Positions 1 to 10,320 of a DNA stretch of 64,000 nt are shown here, piece by piece. The DNA comes from Serinus canaria. Taxonomy: Eukaryota; Chordata; Aves; Passeriformes; Fringillidae. Within the stretch, counting starts at the first letter, position 1; every line of letters begins with the position of its first letter. The notes under the pieces are model-generated. The model saw only the letters and a program-made list of their open reading frames with translations. It searched no databases and was not told the origin of the DNA. The position numbers and the translations under genes are program-made. Where the stretch lies: assembly GCF_022539315.1 (NCBI RefSeq), contig NC_066315.1:102653990-102717989 (forward strand), given 5' to 3'.

Positions 1-2217
1 TCCCTTCTCAGTGTTATCCCACAAGTGTGCCTACAGTCACGTGGTAGTCTGCCATGAGAATTCTGCTTTGTACAGAGAGTCTTTTGTGGGAAAAAGTGAG
101 GCAGAGAACAGCAAGAGAGAGTAGGAGCTGGCATCTGTGAACTGCATTGGCTAGTCCAAATCCACCTGGTGATAGGATTTCCTTTCAGTGTCACCCAGTG
201 ACTTGAGGGTGGGCTCACTGCTGAAGTCATCTGGGTTGTCCCATGGGTCATGTCAAAACATTTATCACCCACTGTGTTTCCTGATATCTTGGGTTGTTTC
301 TTTTTTTAAATAATGAAACCTAAACTGAACCAGTATATGTGACTTTTCATACAGTCAATTGCACTACCTTTGCAATTTTGACAGATACTATTTAGGCTAT
401 TGCTTATGTTGTTATTTTTTAATCCTTCTGTTTCAGGACCTAGATAGAAAATATTTTCATGGGGTGCTTCAAAAAGTTGATCTGCAAAAACCATATTTTG
501 AAGTTTGTATGCTGAATACTACGTGTGAAATTTGCCCAGCAACTTGTTTTACTTTAATTATTTTCTGGTATACTGATATTGGTCACAGGAAAAGGGGTTT
601 TTCTTCTTTCAAGCAAACATCTAACAGCCACACTGAAAATGTCAGAGTGCATTATTTCATTCCTTCCTCTACCTCCCTGATCACAGCCTTTTCTTGCTAT
701 TGCTATTGCAGTGTCTCCTTCAATTAAACAGATAAGGAGATCTCTTCACTGCTCATGCCAACATATATTGCTTGGTGTAGGGTTAATAGCTCACACTTGC
801 TGCTGCTTTTCTGCCTATTGCAAAGTCAATATGAGCTTGTTCAGACTGTTCAATCCCTGTAGCTTCAGAATTTGAGATCTATTTCCTGCTTCAAATGCTC
901 ACCTCCCTCTTGCACGAGCAAAGTACTTCTGCCAGGATGACAAGATTTCATACACTGAGCCATCCAGATCATTTTACCATAATCTCACAATAATAAATCT
1001 TTGAGAGAAACATTCTCTTCTAGAAGTTCTGCTAATGTGCACTGTGTTCACTAAGGAAAATGGTTTAGAGCTATGAATAATTTCATTAGAGTGGTATCAT
1101 TTTACCACAAGGGAAATTCAGACAATTATTGATATGGAATAGCATAAATTAAATCCAGTCCCTTTGTTTTTCCTTATCATTATCTTAAATTTCACTGTTC
1201 AAAAATATATTTTTCAGTATTTCTGTTCTTAAAGTTATGCTTGAAAGAAATTTATCCTTTCTATTTTCTGTCCTTTGGTTTTTCCTTTCAGGTATTTTTA
1301 CTACAAATAATGTCATATTTTAGTTCAACTTATTTATAGAATATTATTATGCTGACAGTTACACAGACTTTTTTTAATCCCACAGCAGGTCAGTAAAATG
1401 ACAAATCTCAGTATCAAGTCATCTGGGAAGACATGTTACTTGTAACCTTCCAAACTGATGAAATGAATCCATCAGTAGATTTACTTTTGCACTTGTTTTT
1501 CCTAAACCAGTACTTTGGAGAAAAGTAGTGTAGTGGTCTGCTACACAGGCAGTTTTTCATTTTGTGACATTTGATCAGGCAAGCTGATTTTGCTGAAAGG
1601 CTCAATAAATACTATCTAGTGCACTAATTAGCTGAATCAGTGAAAGCTGGTAAAGTTCCATCTGCAAAGGATTGGCATAACAAATATATCACCCCAAATA
1701 TATCCAAGCATATCCTGAACTGTGTCATGCAAATTACCAAGATCACTTCATGGAATAGTAAAAGTTGTTGGTTTTCAATACATGGTTGATAATGGAACAG
1801 CAGTTCAGGACTTTAGATTATGGTATTTAAATTAACCATCATACTTTATGGAAAAGAACCCTTTTTATATCCTCAAATACTTAACAATCTGTGACTTAGT
1901 CAATTGCTATCTGAATCATTTTGTATCCTGGAACTGTGAAACTTTAGGAAAATTGTGCAATTTTACAAGAAAAATGCAAGGAAAAAATCTTGAAGGAAGT
2001 GCTTCTCTGTGTAATGAACACTTTGTGCCCTGTTAAATAAACTTTTTCTTTAAGGAAGGAAAGTTTTTGCTTTGAGGATACCCTGTTCCTTTTTTCAGCA
2101 GATCTGTAAAATTCCTTTCATGAGTTACATCTTCAGAGGTGTTTGCTGATATTCAGGATACCATATTGTGTGGTGAACATGTTTTGATTCTGGTCAAATT
2201 AGTAATTATTTGCCAGA

Positions 2218-2240
2218 TTTTTTTTTTTTTTTTTTTTTTT
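2218..2240. repeat. Poly(T) tract
   Basis: An uninterrupted run of about 23 T. No element body of the kind that leaves a poly(A) tail is visible on the minus side, so I treat it as simple low-complexity sequence. Confidence 0.85.
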
Positions 2241-3475
2241 GTTCCTCTCTTTGTCAATTCCCACTCTTTTTCTGGAGTCTGTAGGAGTATGAAAAGGTGT
2301 CCTTTTCCCTGGCAATCACTAGCATTGCACTGGCATTATTAAATTTCTGTCAGTTTTTGTAATTGGAGTTCTGGCATGCTGCTATGGCTGTTAAAATAGG
2401 ATTGATTGATTAATACGCTTTTCATTTTCACATGCTTGTGAACAGACTTACCTCCTGGCATAGACTTTTATTTGTCCTTTTTATAGCTGATGCTAAACAG
2501 GTTATATCTTGATTAATCCAATAGTTGTATCTAAATCAGAAAAATGAAAATAAAATTGGGTATTTTATTTAACTTGAGCTAAGAGCTAAGAAGTTAGTCA
2601 AAGCTGGTTGCTTAGGGTGTCTCCCCACTTGCACGTGGTTGGCACATTTGCTTTAGGCAGGTGCTTTGTCCTATTGAAATTGTTAGGTCTTGGGATGATT
2701 AAAACATTGCCTGTAGAACCCATTTGACCTACTGGCACCTAAGATGCAAGGCTGTGTTTAGAAAACTGATACCACTTGCCTGTCCAAAAGAGCTGCATGA
2801 AGGCATGTCTAGATTCATGAGCAGGGAACTGATATTTGCTATGCTGCAAGGAAACCTTTGTCTTACTGGTGCTGGTGAGATGCACAGGAGACTCAGAATG
2901 TTAATTGTCTTTTACCATAGCCGTAACTATAACAAAAATTACCACTTCTTGCATGTTTTTGTTAGGTAATTTAATTTTCTATTGACTTGAATGACTTAGT
3001 TTCATTTGCTATTATCAAAATATTTGGAAATCATTCTCTGGCTTTCTCATGTATGTGGAAATTTACATCTTCTTGCCCAGTAGTTAAACTTTTTTGTTTT
3101 GCAAAGTAAGTTTTAAGCATCTCATTTTGTTTTCTTTACTTGTATTTGTTGTAAGAATCATATTCAAATAATTCACATCAATACATTTCTGTGTGCCCTC
3201 AATATCTGACATATGTAATTGATGAACAGAAGCTCTGTAAATAAACATTTTTATAGTATACCCACTTAAAAGCAAAGTTTAATATTGATTTTATTATTTG
3301 CTTTAAGATACAGTAGATAGCACCACATTTCTTAAAATTCTTGAGCAAAACATTTAAAGCTCTTTTTTTTTTTAATTCTTATATGTACAAATCTCTTTTA
3401 ATCCTTAGGCATGGAGGCATGATGTGTTTTTCTGTGATCTGAATACGTAGACTTCTTTGGCATAATTGGTAATTA

Positions 3476-3499
3476 CTTAGTCAATACCAATTGACTAAG
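3476..3499. repeat. Perfect short inverted repeat
   Basis: The arms are CTTAGTCAAT and ATTGACTAAG, 10 bp each, separated by the 4-base loop ACCA. This could fold as a compact hairpin. No transcription unit is evident around it, so the function is unknown and chance is a realistic explanation in 64 kb. Confidence 0.7.
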
Positions 3500-4063
3500 G
3501 AAATAGGTACATAAATATATATACAACCACAAAATTATGCACATGCACAGAGACATAATCTTCTATATCTACATATTTGCATATGTGTGTAAATACAGAA
3601 CGTTCAAAAATGTTTTGAAAATAGAAGAAAAAATAGTTCAAAATCAGGGGAAAACACATTTAAGGTGACATTAGTAGCAGAGAGAGATCTTAAGTGCTAA
3701 GAATATATATGTCATATGTCTTTTGCTAACTTAAAAAAAAAAAAAGGGAACAAATACCACTAATTCCATGGTGTCAGAATGTATTGATAACCAGATGTGC
3801 AATAAATGTCTTTCACTCCTAAAGTCCTTGCCACTAGGGTTTACAAAGTAGTTTCAGCAATGACTGGTCCTGTGTGTACTAGCCACTAGAGGGGGGATGA
3901 GACACATCTTTTGTCACGAAACTTTGCAGATAGTTGGTGGCAGAAGTCTTGAGATTCTGCAAAACCTTCTTCATTTTTATCCTCTGTAGTGTTTGGTCTT
4001 ATGACAAGCCAGTCATCTGAAATCTTCTCCCTTTGTGTCCTCAGGGTGTAATCCTCATTTCAG

Positions 4064-4660
4064 ATTCACAGAATCATAGAACAGGTTAGATCCTTAGGAA
4101 AGGACTTTTGGCCATCTACAAAGATAGAGGCAATTTCCAATTTAAGTAGGTAGATCAGGCCTTTTTACAGGCAGGTTTTAAGGGTCTCCAACAACAGAGA
4201 TTCTGCAGCCTTTCTGAACAAACCCAATCCAGAATTTGGACACTAATGTCCATGGTTTACATTTTTTTCCTTGAAATGTAATTGGAATATCCTTTGTCAC
4301 AGCTTGTATCTTTTGTCTTGCTACCTTACACTGAGCACCACTGAGGAGACTCAGTCTCTTTCTCCTCTACACCTTTCCCTTGATTAGCTGAATACTCTTG
4401 TAATATCTGTCCACCCACAGCCTTCTCTTCCTGATAGTGAGGAAGCCAGTTTCCTCAGAGTCTGCTGGTATGCCATCTACTCCAGACCCATAGTCATTGT
4501 GGTAGCTCTCTGCTGGACTTGACCCAGTGTATTAATGTCTTCTGGGAAGCCCAGAGCCACCCTTTGTTCTGACAGGGTGGTTTTACAAGTGTCAAACAGA
4601 AAGGAAGAACCATTTTCCTGAAACTGCAGGCTGCACTTGTTCCTATGGCCCAGTAAGAAA
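4064..4660 (-). mobile_element. Old CR1 LINE copy, minus strand
   Basis: The plus strand starts with a reverse-complemented CR1 tail (TCACAGAATCATAGAAC). It then follows the order of a CR1 3' region read backwards. There is a block about gathering and grouping of the tail (4085-4250), a block matching the CACTGAGCACCACTGAGGAG variant near 4332, and a block with the CTCTGCTGGACTTGACCCAG signature near 4507. The copy is strongly diverged and has small indels, so it is an old insertion. The 5' boundary near 4660 is approximate. It is 5'-truncated and has no coding capacity. Confidence 0.75.
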
Positions 4661-6511
4661 ATGTTCTTATTTCTCTTCAATTCAATATCTCTATTACTTG
4701 CTTCTACTTTCTATTTGATTCTTATTCTTCTGCAAACCTTTGAGCCCACCCTGGCTTCCACTCCTGGCTTTTTTCATGTTTCTGTTCTCCATCTCTCATC
4801 ACCTCCTTTCTGCCTGTGTCCATCTTCCTCTCCCAGCTATCTTCCTGCACTCTTCTCCATAACAAGTGAAGAACATTCATCATTGTATGTAAATGTTTCA
4901 CATACATTGGTGATCTTAAGTGTTGACAAGGAGTAAGAGACATTTCAAACATATGAAAAATAAATTCTTTCAAAGTTCTTACATCCTACAACATTTTTTC
5001 TTAAAAATAAAGTCTTCCATTGACTGCCCTTGGTGGTAGCTGCAAGCACACTGCCATGTGAAATGGAGATGGACTACAGGCGCAGAGATTGGATTTTACC
5101 ATATTTTGCATTAAATTGCTTACCAGTTCTCCAGCCCTTGATTCTTTGTTCTCAATGTGATGCATAGTGTTCTGTCAGAGGAATGGGATTTATTCTTTCA
5201 AGTCATGCATAGAATATATTTATATGGATTTATAGTATATTTATGTATGGTTTATATGGAATAGAGCAAAAGGATTACTGAAGTGAATGAAATGTTTCTA
5301 AGGCATTGAGATGCCCTGTAGTGTTATAAAAAAGCATATTTTTTTGGTTTTTTTCTCTACAGAACTCCACCCATTTTCATGGCCACATGTGAAGTGGCAT
5401 TTTCCCTACTTTCCACACTGTGTAATCAAGCAGAAAATGTATTTTCAGGAAGAATGAGATCTGCTTAGGGCATAGCTTTAAGCTAATGGATGACTTCTCT
5501 GAATATGATGCACAAAGGCAAGCAAAGATGCTGTTACTTGAGCATGATCTCTAAATGTACTTGCAAAAATTGGTAATACTACAAACTATCATTGCCACAT
5601 TCCATTAGAGGATTTCAGTAATTCTAGCACAGTTTTAAGGATCTCAGATGAGCTGAAATGTACCTCTCACCTGACAGTCTGCAGCATCAAGTCCTGAGCC
5701 AGGCTCTTTCAGTAGAAATACTAGGTAAATTTAGACCTATAGTCTCAAGAAGAGATAAGGTGAGGAATACAGGCAACTGAAATTATCTATATAAGTGATT
5801 TAAAAATCCTTTCTAAAATTGAAAATAAAATCTGTGATGGCAATGATGCAACACAAAAGTAAATTGTATCAAATAGCACATAGTCACTGTAATGAGAAGG
5901 AATCTGAGTGAACTGTTTGAACCTGTGGTATGGGAAGTGTGGAAGTTCATGGAAGTTTACACCAGATTTTAATATGGGAGAGAAGTGAGGAAAAGAGTAC
6001 TAAATTTTACAAAAAAAAAAAAAAAAAAGAGTTGTCAGTCTAAACAGTCTGCTTAATAGGCTAAGCCAGGAATTCCTTTCTTTCAATATCTGATAGGATT
6101 CAGAGTTAAATAATTTTTCTTTCCTTCCTATTTTTGAAATAAGAAGGAAATAAGGAATAAGACAACAGGATTGTTCATGTATTTGTGAGGGTTCAAGAGT
6201 AGGTGCTGACCCTCAAATTCTGAAACCAAGACTTTTCAGTGGGTACAACAGATATATTAGTGCTGCAGTCTGCAATCCTGAGCTCTGGATTTTTACAAAA
6301 TAAAAAGTAGATATAGGAATGGAATTAGGAAGCATCTTTGTTCAGGTACGTGAAATTTGACCATGTGGAATATAAGGAAGAAATAAAATTCTGCAGGTAA
6401 CTCTGAGTAAATGTACTTTTCAGCGAAAACAGCTGCAAGAGCTAACTTAGATGATAAGAATGCCGCAAAATTATGGGAGAACTGCTGTGTTGCTAGCACA
6501 TATCATCACTA
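4661..6511. other. Non-coding DNA, no gene seen
   Basis: No recognisable gene or element. Open frames at 4637-4973 overlap on both strands, and the first partly lies in the CR1 above. There is a run of 18 A at 6011-6028 and an AT-rich run near 5215-5265. Confidence 0.55.
6011..6028. repeat. Poly(A) tract
   Basis: Eighteen consecutive A. No SINE or processed gene copy is recognisable upstream, so it is most likely simple sequence. Confidence 0.8.
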
Positions 6512-6546
6512 ATTATCTCTACAGAAATCACTATTATCTCTACAGA
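6512..6546. repeat. Short tandem duplication, 21-bp period
   Basis: The word ATTATCTCTACAGA occurs at 6512 and again at 6533, so the period is 21 bp with a partial second copy. It lies about 10 bases before the recognisable 5' end of the plus-strand CR1. This could be a scar of the insertion or an independent local slippage event. Confidence 0.7.
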
Positions 6547-6555
6547 CATTCCTAT

Positions 6556-7408
6556 GTCAGATGACACCGAGCTGAGTGGGTGGTTGACACACCCAGGGGA
6601 TGGGATGCCATCCCAAGGGACATGGGCAGGATCATGAGCCCAGGTGAACCTCATGAGGTTCAGCAAGGCCAAGTCCCAAGTGCTGCACCTGGATCGGTGC
6701 AATGCTGCCTGGGGGGTGACGAGACGGAGAGCAGCCCTGTTGAGAAGGTCTTGGGGGTGCTGGGGACTGCAATGGGCATGAGCTGGCAATGATTACTTGG
6801 AGCCCAGAAAGCCAGTTGTGTCCTGGGCTGCTTCAGAAGTGTGACCAGCCGGTCAAAGGAGGCAATTCAATCTCCACTCTTGAGAGACCCCACCTGGAGT
6901 ATTATGTCCAGCTCTGGAATTACCAGCATAAGAAGGATGTGGACCTGCTGGAGCAAGTCCAGAAGAGGGACCCAGAGAATGGCAGAAGGCTGGAGCACCT
7001 CTCCTGTAAGGACAGGCTGAGAGGGTTGGAGCTGTTCAGCCTGCAGAAGGCTTCAGGAAGACCTTATAGCATCCTTTCACTACCTAAAGGGGCACTACAA
7101 GAAAGATGGAGGCTACTCCTTTTTAGAGGGGCCTGTAGAAACAGGACTAGGGATAACAATTTTAACCTAGAAGAGGGTAGATTTAGACTGAATATCAAGA
7201 AGTAGATTTTTACAGTATCAGTGTGAAAAACTGGTACAAGTTGCCCAGAAAAGTCATATATGTTCCATCCCTGGAAATATTCAAGCTCAGGTTGGGTGGG
7301 GCTCTGGGCAACCTGATCTAGTTCAAGATGTCCCTGCTCACTGCAGAGGAGTTGGACTAGGTCAACTTTAGAGAACCCTTCCAACCCAAACTATTCTATC
7401 ACTCTATG
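6556..7408 (+). mobile_element. CR1 LINE, long 3' portion, plus strand
   Basis: This is a 5'-truncated CR1 of about 850 bp. It begins with the CR1 motif around GATGACACCGAGCTGAGTGG. That codes for the segment just after the catalytic centre of the ORF2 reverse transcriptase. The C-terminal part of ORF2 follows, with TGCTGGAGCAAGTCCAGAAG near 6946 and the CTGAGAGGGTTGGAGCTGTTC block near 7017. It ends with the 3' UTR: CCCTGGAAATATTCAAG at 7270, then CCTTCCAACCCAAACTATTC at 7378 and two degenerate octamers ATTCTATC/ACTCTATG. The reading frame is interrupted by stops and shifts, so no working protein is encoded. It is one of the best-preserved CR1 copies here. Confidence 0.93.
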
Positions 7409-8104
7409 TTGCTGTTGTTATTATGAAGTAGGCATGAAGTTAACTCACATCACCCATATGAGAAATCTGAGCTCTTCACCTGTGGCTACATTTACTTCAC
7501 AGTATGTTAATTTCTACTGTGCAACCCACAAACTCACCAAAAGTACAAGTCTGAACTGTTAATTTTTTTTTTTAAATATAAATAGATTTCTGTTGAAAAA
7601 CTGATTGATAGTTTCTTTGGCCTTACAAAATATAAGGCCATAAATATTATCTTTTAATTTAAAAAACCTAAAAAAAAACCTACTGCACACAGTAATGTCT
7701 CTTCTCATATAAGTCTCAAGGTTATAGCTCAGGAAGGCACTCACACATCCCTTTTAAAAAAGAAAGAAAGTGATTAAGGACATCCTGTAAAGAATCTATT
7801 ATTTTAAGGCTGTGTTGATATTGCATCTTCTAAGAGTGATGGCTCAATACTTCTGCTTTTTAAAATGCAGCTGTCATCCCTTTTTATAGAGGGAAAAATT
7901 GGAGCAGATAGATGAGATGCAATTTGCATAGTCATATAAAATAAGACCTTCACAAAAATAGTCTATTAACCCAAATTGTGTCAATTCCATTATTCTAGTT
8001 TAACAACCAAATACATTTCCTATTTTGAAAGGCATTAAATTTGAATAGTTTTGGGTTTTTAATAAATCTTTAAAAAATTTATTTGTGATATAATCCTAAA
8101 TTTC
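7409..8104. other. Non-coding DNA, no gene seen
   Basis: AT-rich sequence with several A and T runs and no recognisable gene or repeat family. Confidence 0.5.
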
Positions 8105-8160
8105 TGTGCTGGTTTTGCTGGGATAGAGTTAAATATCTTCCTAGAAGATAAGTTACTCTT
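8105..8160 (+). mobile_element. Fragment of avian ERV LTR (5' end)
   Basis: The sequence TGCTGGTTTTGCTGGGATAG, followed by AGTTAA and a CTTCCTAG block, matches the start of a common bird retroviral LTR. That family typically begins TGTGGTGGTTTTGGCTGGGATAG. After about 55 bp the similarity fades. Sequence to about 8470 may be a decayed remainder, but I cannot align it. The family assignment is from memory; no internal retroviral genes are present. Confidence 0.5.
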
Positions 8161-9000
8161 TTTTCTCATTGGCAAGTGTTCTGAGTATGTTCTTTTATTT
8201 TTTTTGAATGTTCTAGTAAGTATGCTCAGTTATATTTCAGAGAGAGGTGAGGAGTAATATTGGGCATTGCAAGGCTGCACTTATCCAAAGTTTCATGAGA
8301 GAGATACAGTGATTAAGAGAGAAAGTGGAGTTCAGGTTTATGATCTTATACTTAAAAACTTTCTCTGGAGAGAAACCCAGAGAGATCTTGAACCAACAAG
8401 GTGTTCTAGCTGGCAGTCCTGTATTCTAAATATCTTTCATTTTAACTTTCACTTGCTGTTTACTTAGTACATCTGAATTAAAATTACTGCGCCCTTGTGC
8501 ATGTATCGATCACAGTAGAATGTTTTTTACACAGAAAAACCCCACCCTTTGCCACATACAGCCCTCAAATACTTTAGGTCAAAATCTCAATTGTTATAAA
8601 TCAAGATAGAGTTATAGAAATGTCTCATGGATCCTTGAATTTTGCCTGGTGAATATTTTTCATGTGTTAACCAAAGTGCAGTATGCAGCTATTTTGATCA
8701 TATATTTTACAAGTTCCCCTAGGACTACAACAGTGATAGGAGAACAGAAACTGCTTGTCAGAGTGGTATTTCTATTACAAAGCTCTCCAGATTTATGCTA
8801 TTTACTGCTGTAAGCAATAAAGATATCAAGGTCTTACAGTGAATATAGCATTAAGGTTCAATAAGGAAGTCATAACGATTTTGGAGAACCTTGTTTCTGG
8901 CAAGCTGAGATTGTATTTCCTGTCTACCATGACATGGCTTTTGCTCAGTAATGGTCAATTGCCCAAGGAAAAGATAAGCAAAAGCCATTCATTCTGAGGA

Positions 9001-9470
9001 TCAGGTACTGAAGCATTGCACATTGAAGGTAGCCAAATGTCTTGAAGGTGAGAACCTATAATTCTTAGTAGAAATGCTCTGTCCTTTCCCAGTATGGGAA
9101 GGCATTCCAACTGGGTCCCACCATACTGCTGGATAAGAACAAGAATGCATCTTTCCTCCTGCCCTGTTTTGCCACATCCTGCTTTCCATAGGAAGGAGCC
9201 CTCTTAGAGGGTGACTGGGCCGGATGGGAGCCACTGCTCCTGGTGATACTAAATGTAACCAGAACTCCAAAATGAGGCAAATTTTGGGTTTGGTCATGCT
9301 AGAACTTGGTTTCTTAACTTCCCCACTAAGTCGCTCCCCAAAAAACGTGGCCAAGACTGATGCCTTGGTTGGCACCAATTCTCTTTTGTTACCATACTCA
9401 ACCCTCATATGCAATTCAGGGCTGTTTATTCAGCTTGTTATTCCATCTTGAGAGTTTCCTGAAATAGCCT
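9001..9470 (-). other. Unassigned GC-richer segment with overlapping ORFs
   Basis: This block is richer in GC than its surroundings and holds a 137-codon open frame on the minus strand (9001-9414). It also holds a shorter plus-strand frame (9224-9451). I recognise no protein domain. The minus-strand word TTGGTGCCAACCAAGGCA (9361-9378) loosely resembles a retroviral primer-binding site, which raises the possibility of an old ERV-derived fragment. No LTR end is visible beside it. A decayed repeat is my preferred reading, with low certainty. Confidence 0.25.
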
Positions 9471-10029
9471 TGGAAAATAAATTAAAATCTGGAATGGCTT
9501 TTTGCAATGTGGAAAGTAATGGATATTAAAAGCTGACTGACACCATGCTTTCCTGCCTGTTGTCAAAAGGAAATAGAAATTAAATTTAGCAGAGTTCATG
9601 ACTATTGCTACACTAAGGAGCTCTCAATCAGTAGTAAAATAGATAGGAACTGTCATCCCCATTTGCAACAGAAGCTGCAATTTGATTATACAAATTTGCC
9701 TTCAGCCTGCCCTCCTTGAACCAGCCTAGTCCCCGTCAGATTCATCTGCCATTGCACACATAATAACACAGTTGCACTTAAAGACTTTCAGAGTTTCACT
9801 CAGACTTCCATGTTTTAGTAGCATCTTCCCTGCCTCAAATTAAACTGAGTTTCATTAAATATTTAAGATTTAGCTCAACACTACTAAAATCCTGATCTTT
9901 CTAATGGTTAAAGAGGTTTACTGAATCATTTAAAATTCTGATATGGTAAAGCATGCAGTTTTCCCAGTTACTGCACCTTCTGTAAGAAGTCACAGATACA
10001 TCCATAAGGATGGCATTCAGATTTTCTTT

Positions 10030-10320
10030 CCACATCATGAGCATTTAGCTCATCATAATTCGTCCTGATAGCTGATGTTCCTAAATGAGAAAAGCTTCAT
10101 TTTACTTAATGTTCAGAAGTAATTCCATAAGTGAGAAATGTATTTACTGAGGGAGCATATCTATTTGAAGTAATGCATTGAAGAACTTTTGAACACATTT
10201 ATGATAATTAGGAGAAGGTAAAACAGGCAATTTGTCTCCCAGATATTGCCAAGTGAAATGGAATTAGATCCTTTAGGCTACTTCTCCATGGTGATTGTAA
10301 ATATAAAGTTGGTGACGATT
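10030..10320. other. Candidate conserved non-coding element
   Basis: Repeat-free, CpG-poor sequence with TAATT and GATAATTAGGAG-type words. It includes an inverted repeat ATGAGC/GCTCAT with a 5-base spacer at 10037-10053. Its look is typical of vertebrate conserved non-coding DNA, but conservation cannot be judged from one sequence. Confidence 0.2.

Larger units (their letters stand above)
1..4063. other. Non-coding DNA, no gene seen
   Basis: This is AT-rich sequence with no frame that looks like a conserved protein. The longest open frame is about 120 codons, at 359-727 on the plus strand. It has no recognisable domain and a composition typical of chance frames. The stretch contains a poly(T) run at 2218-2240 and a perfect short inverted repeat at 3476-3499. 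It is probably intergenic or intronic; I cannot say which. Confidence 0.6.

Noticed and set aside
6493..7205. Frames including a 138-codon plus-strand frame
   Set aside because: They are fragments of CR1 ORF2, not a host gene.
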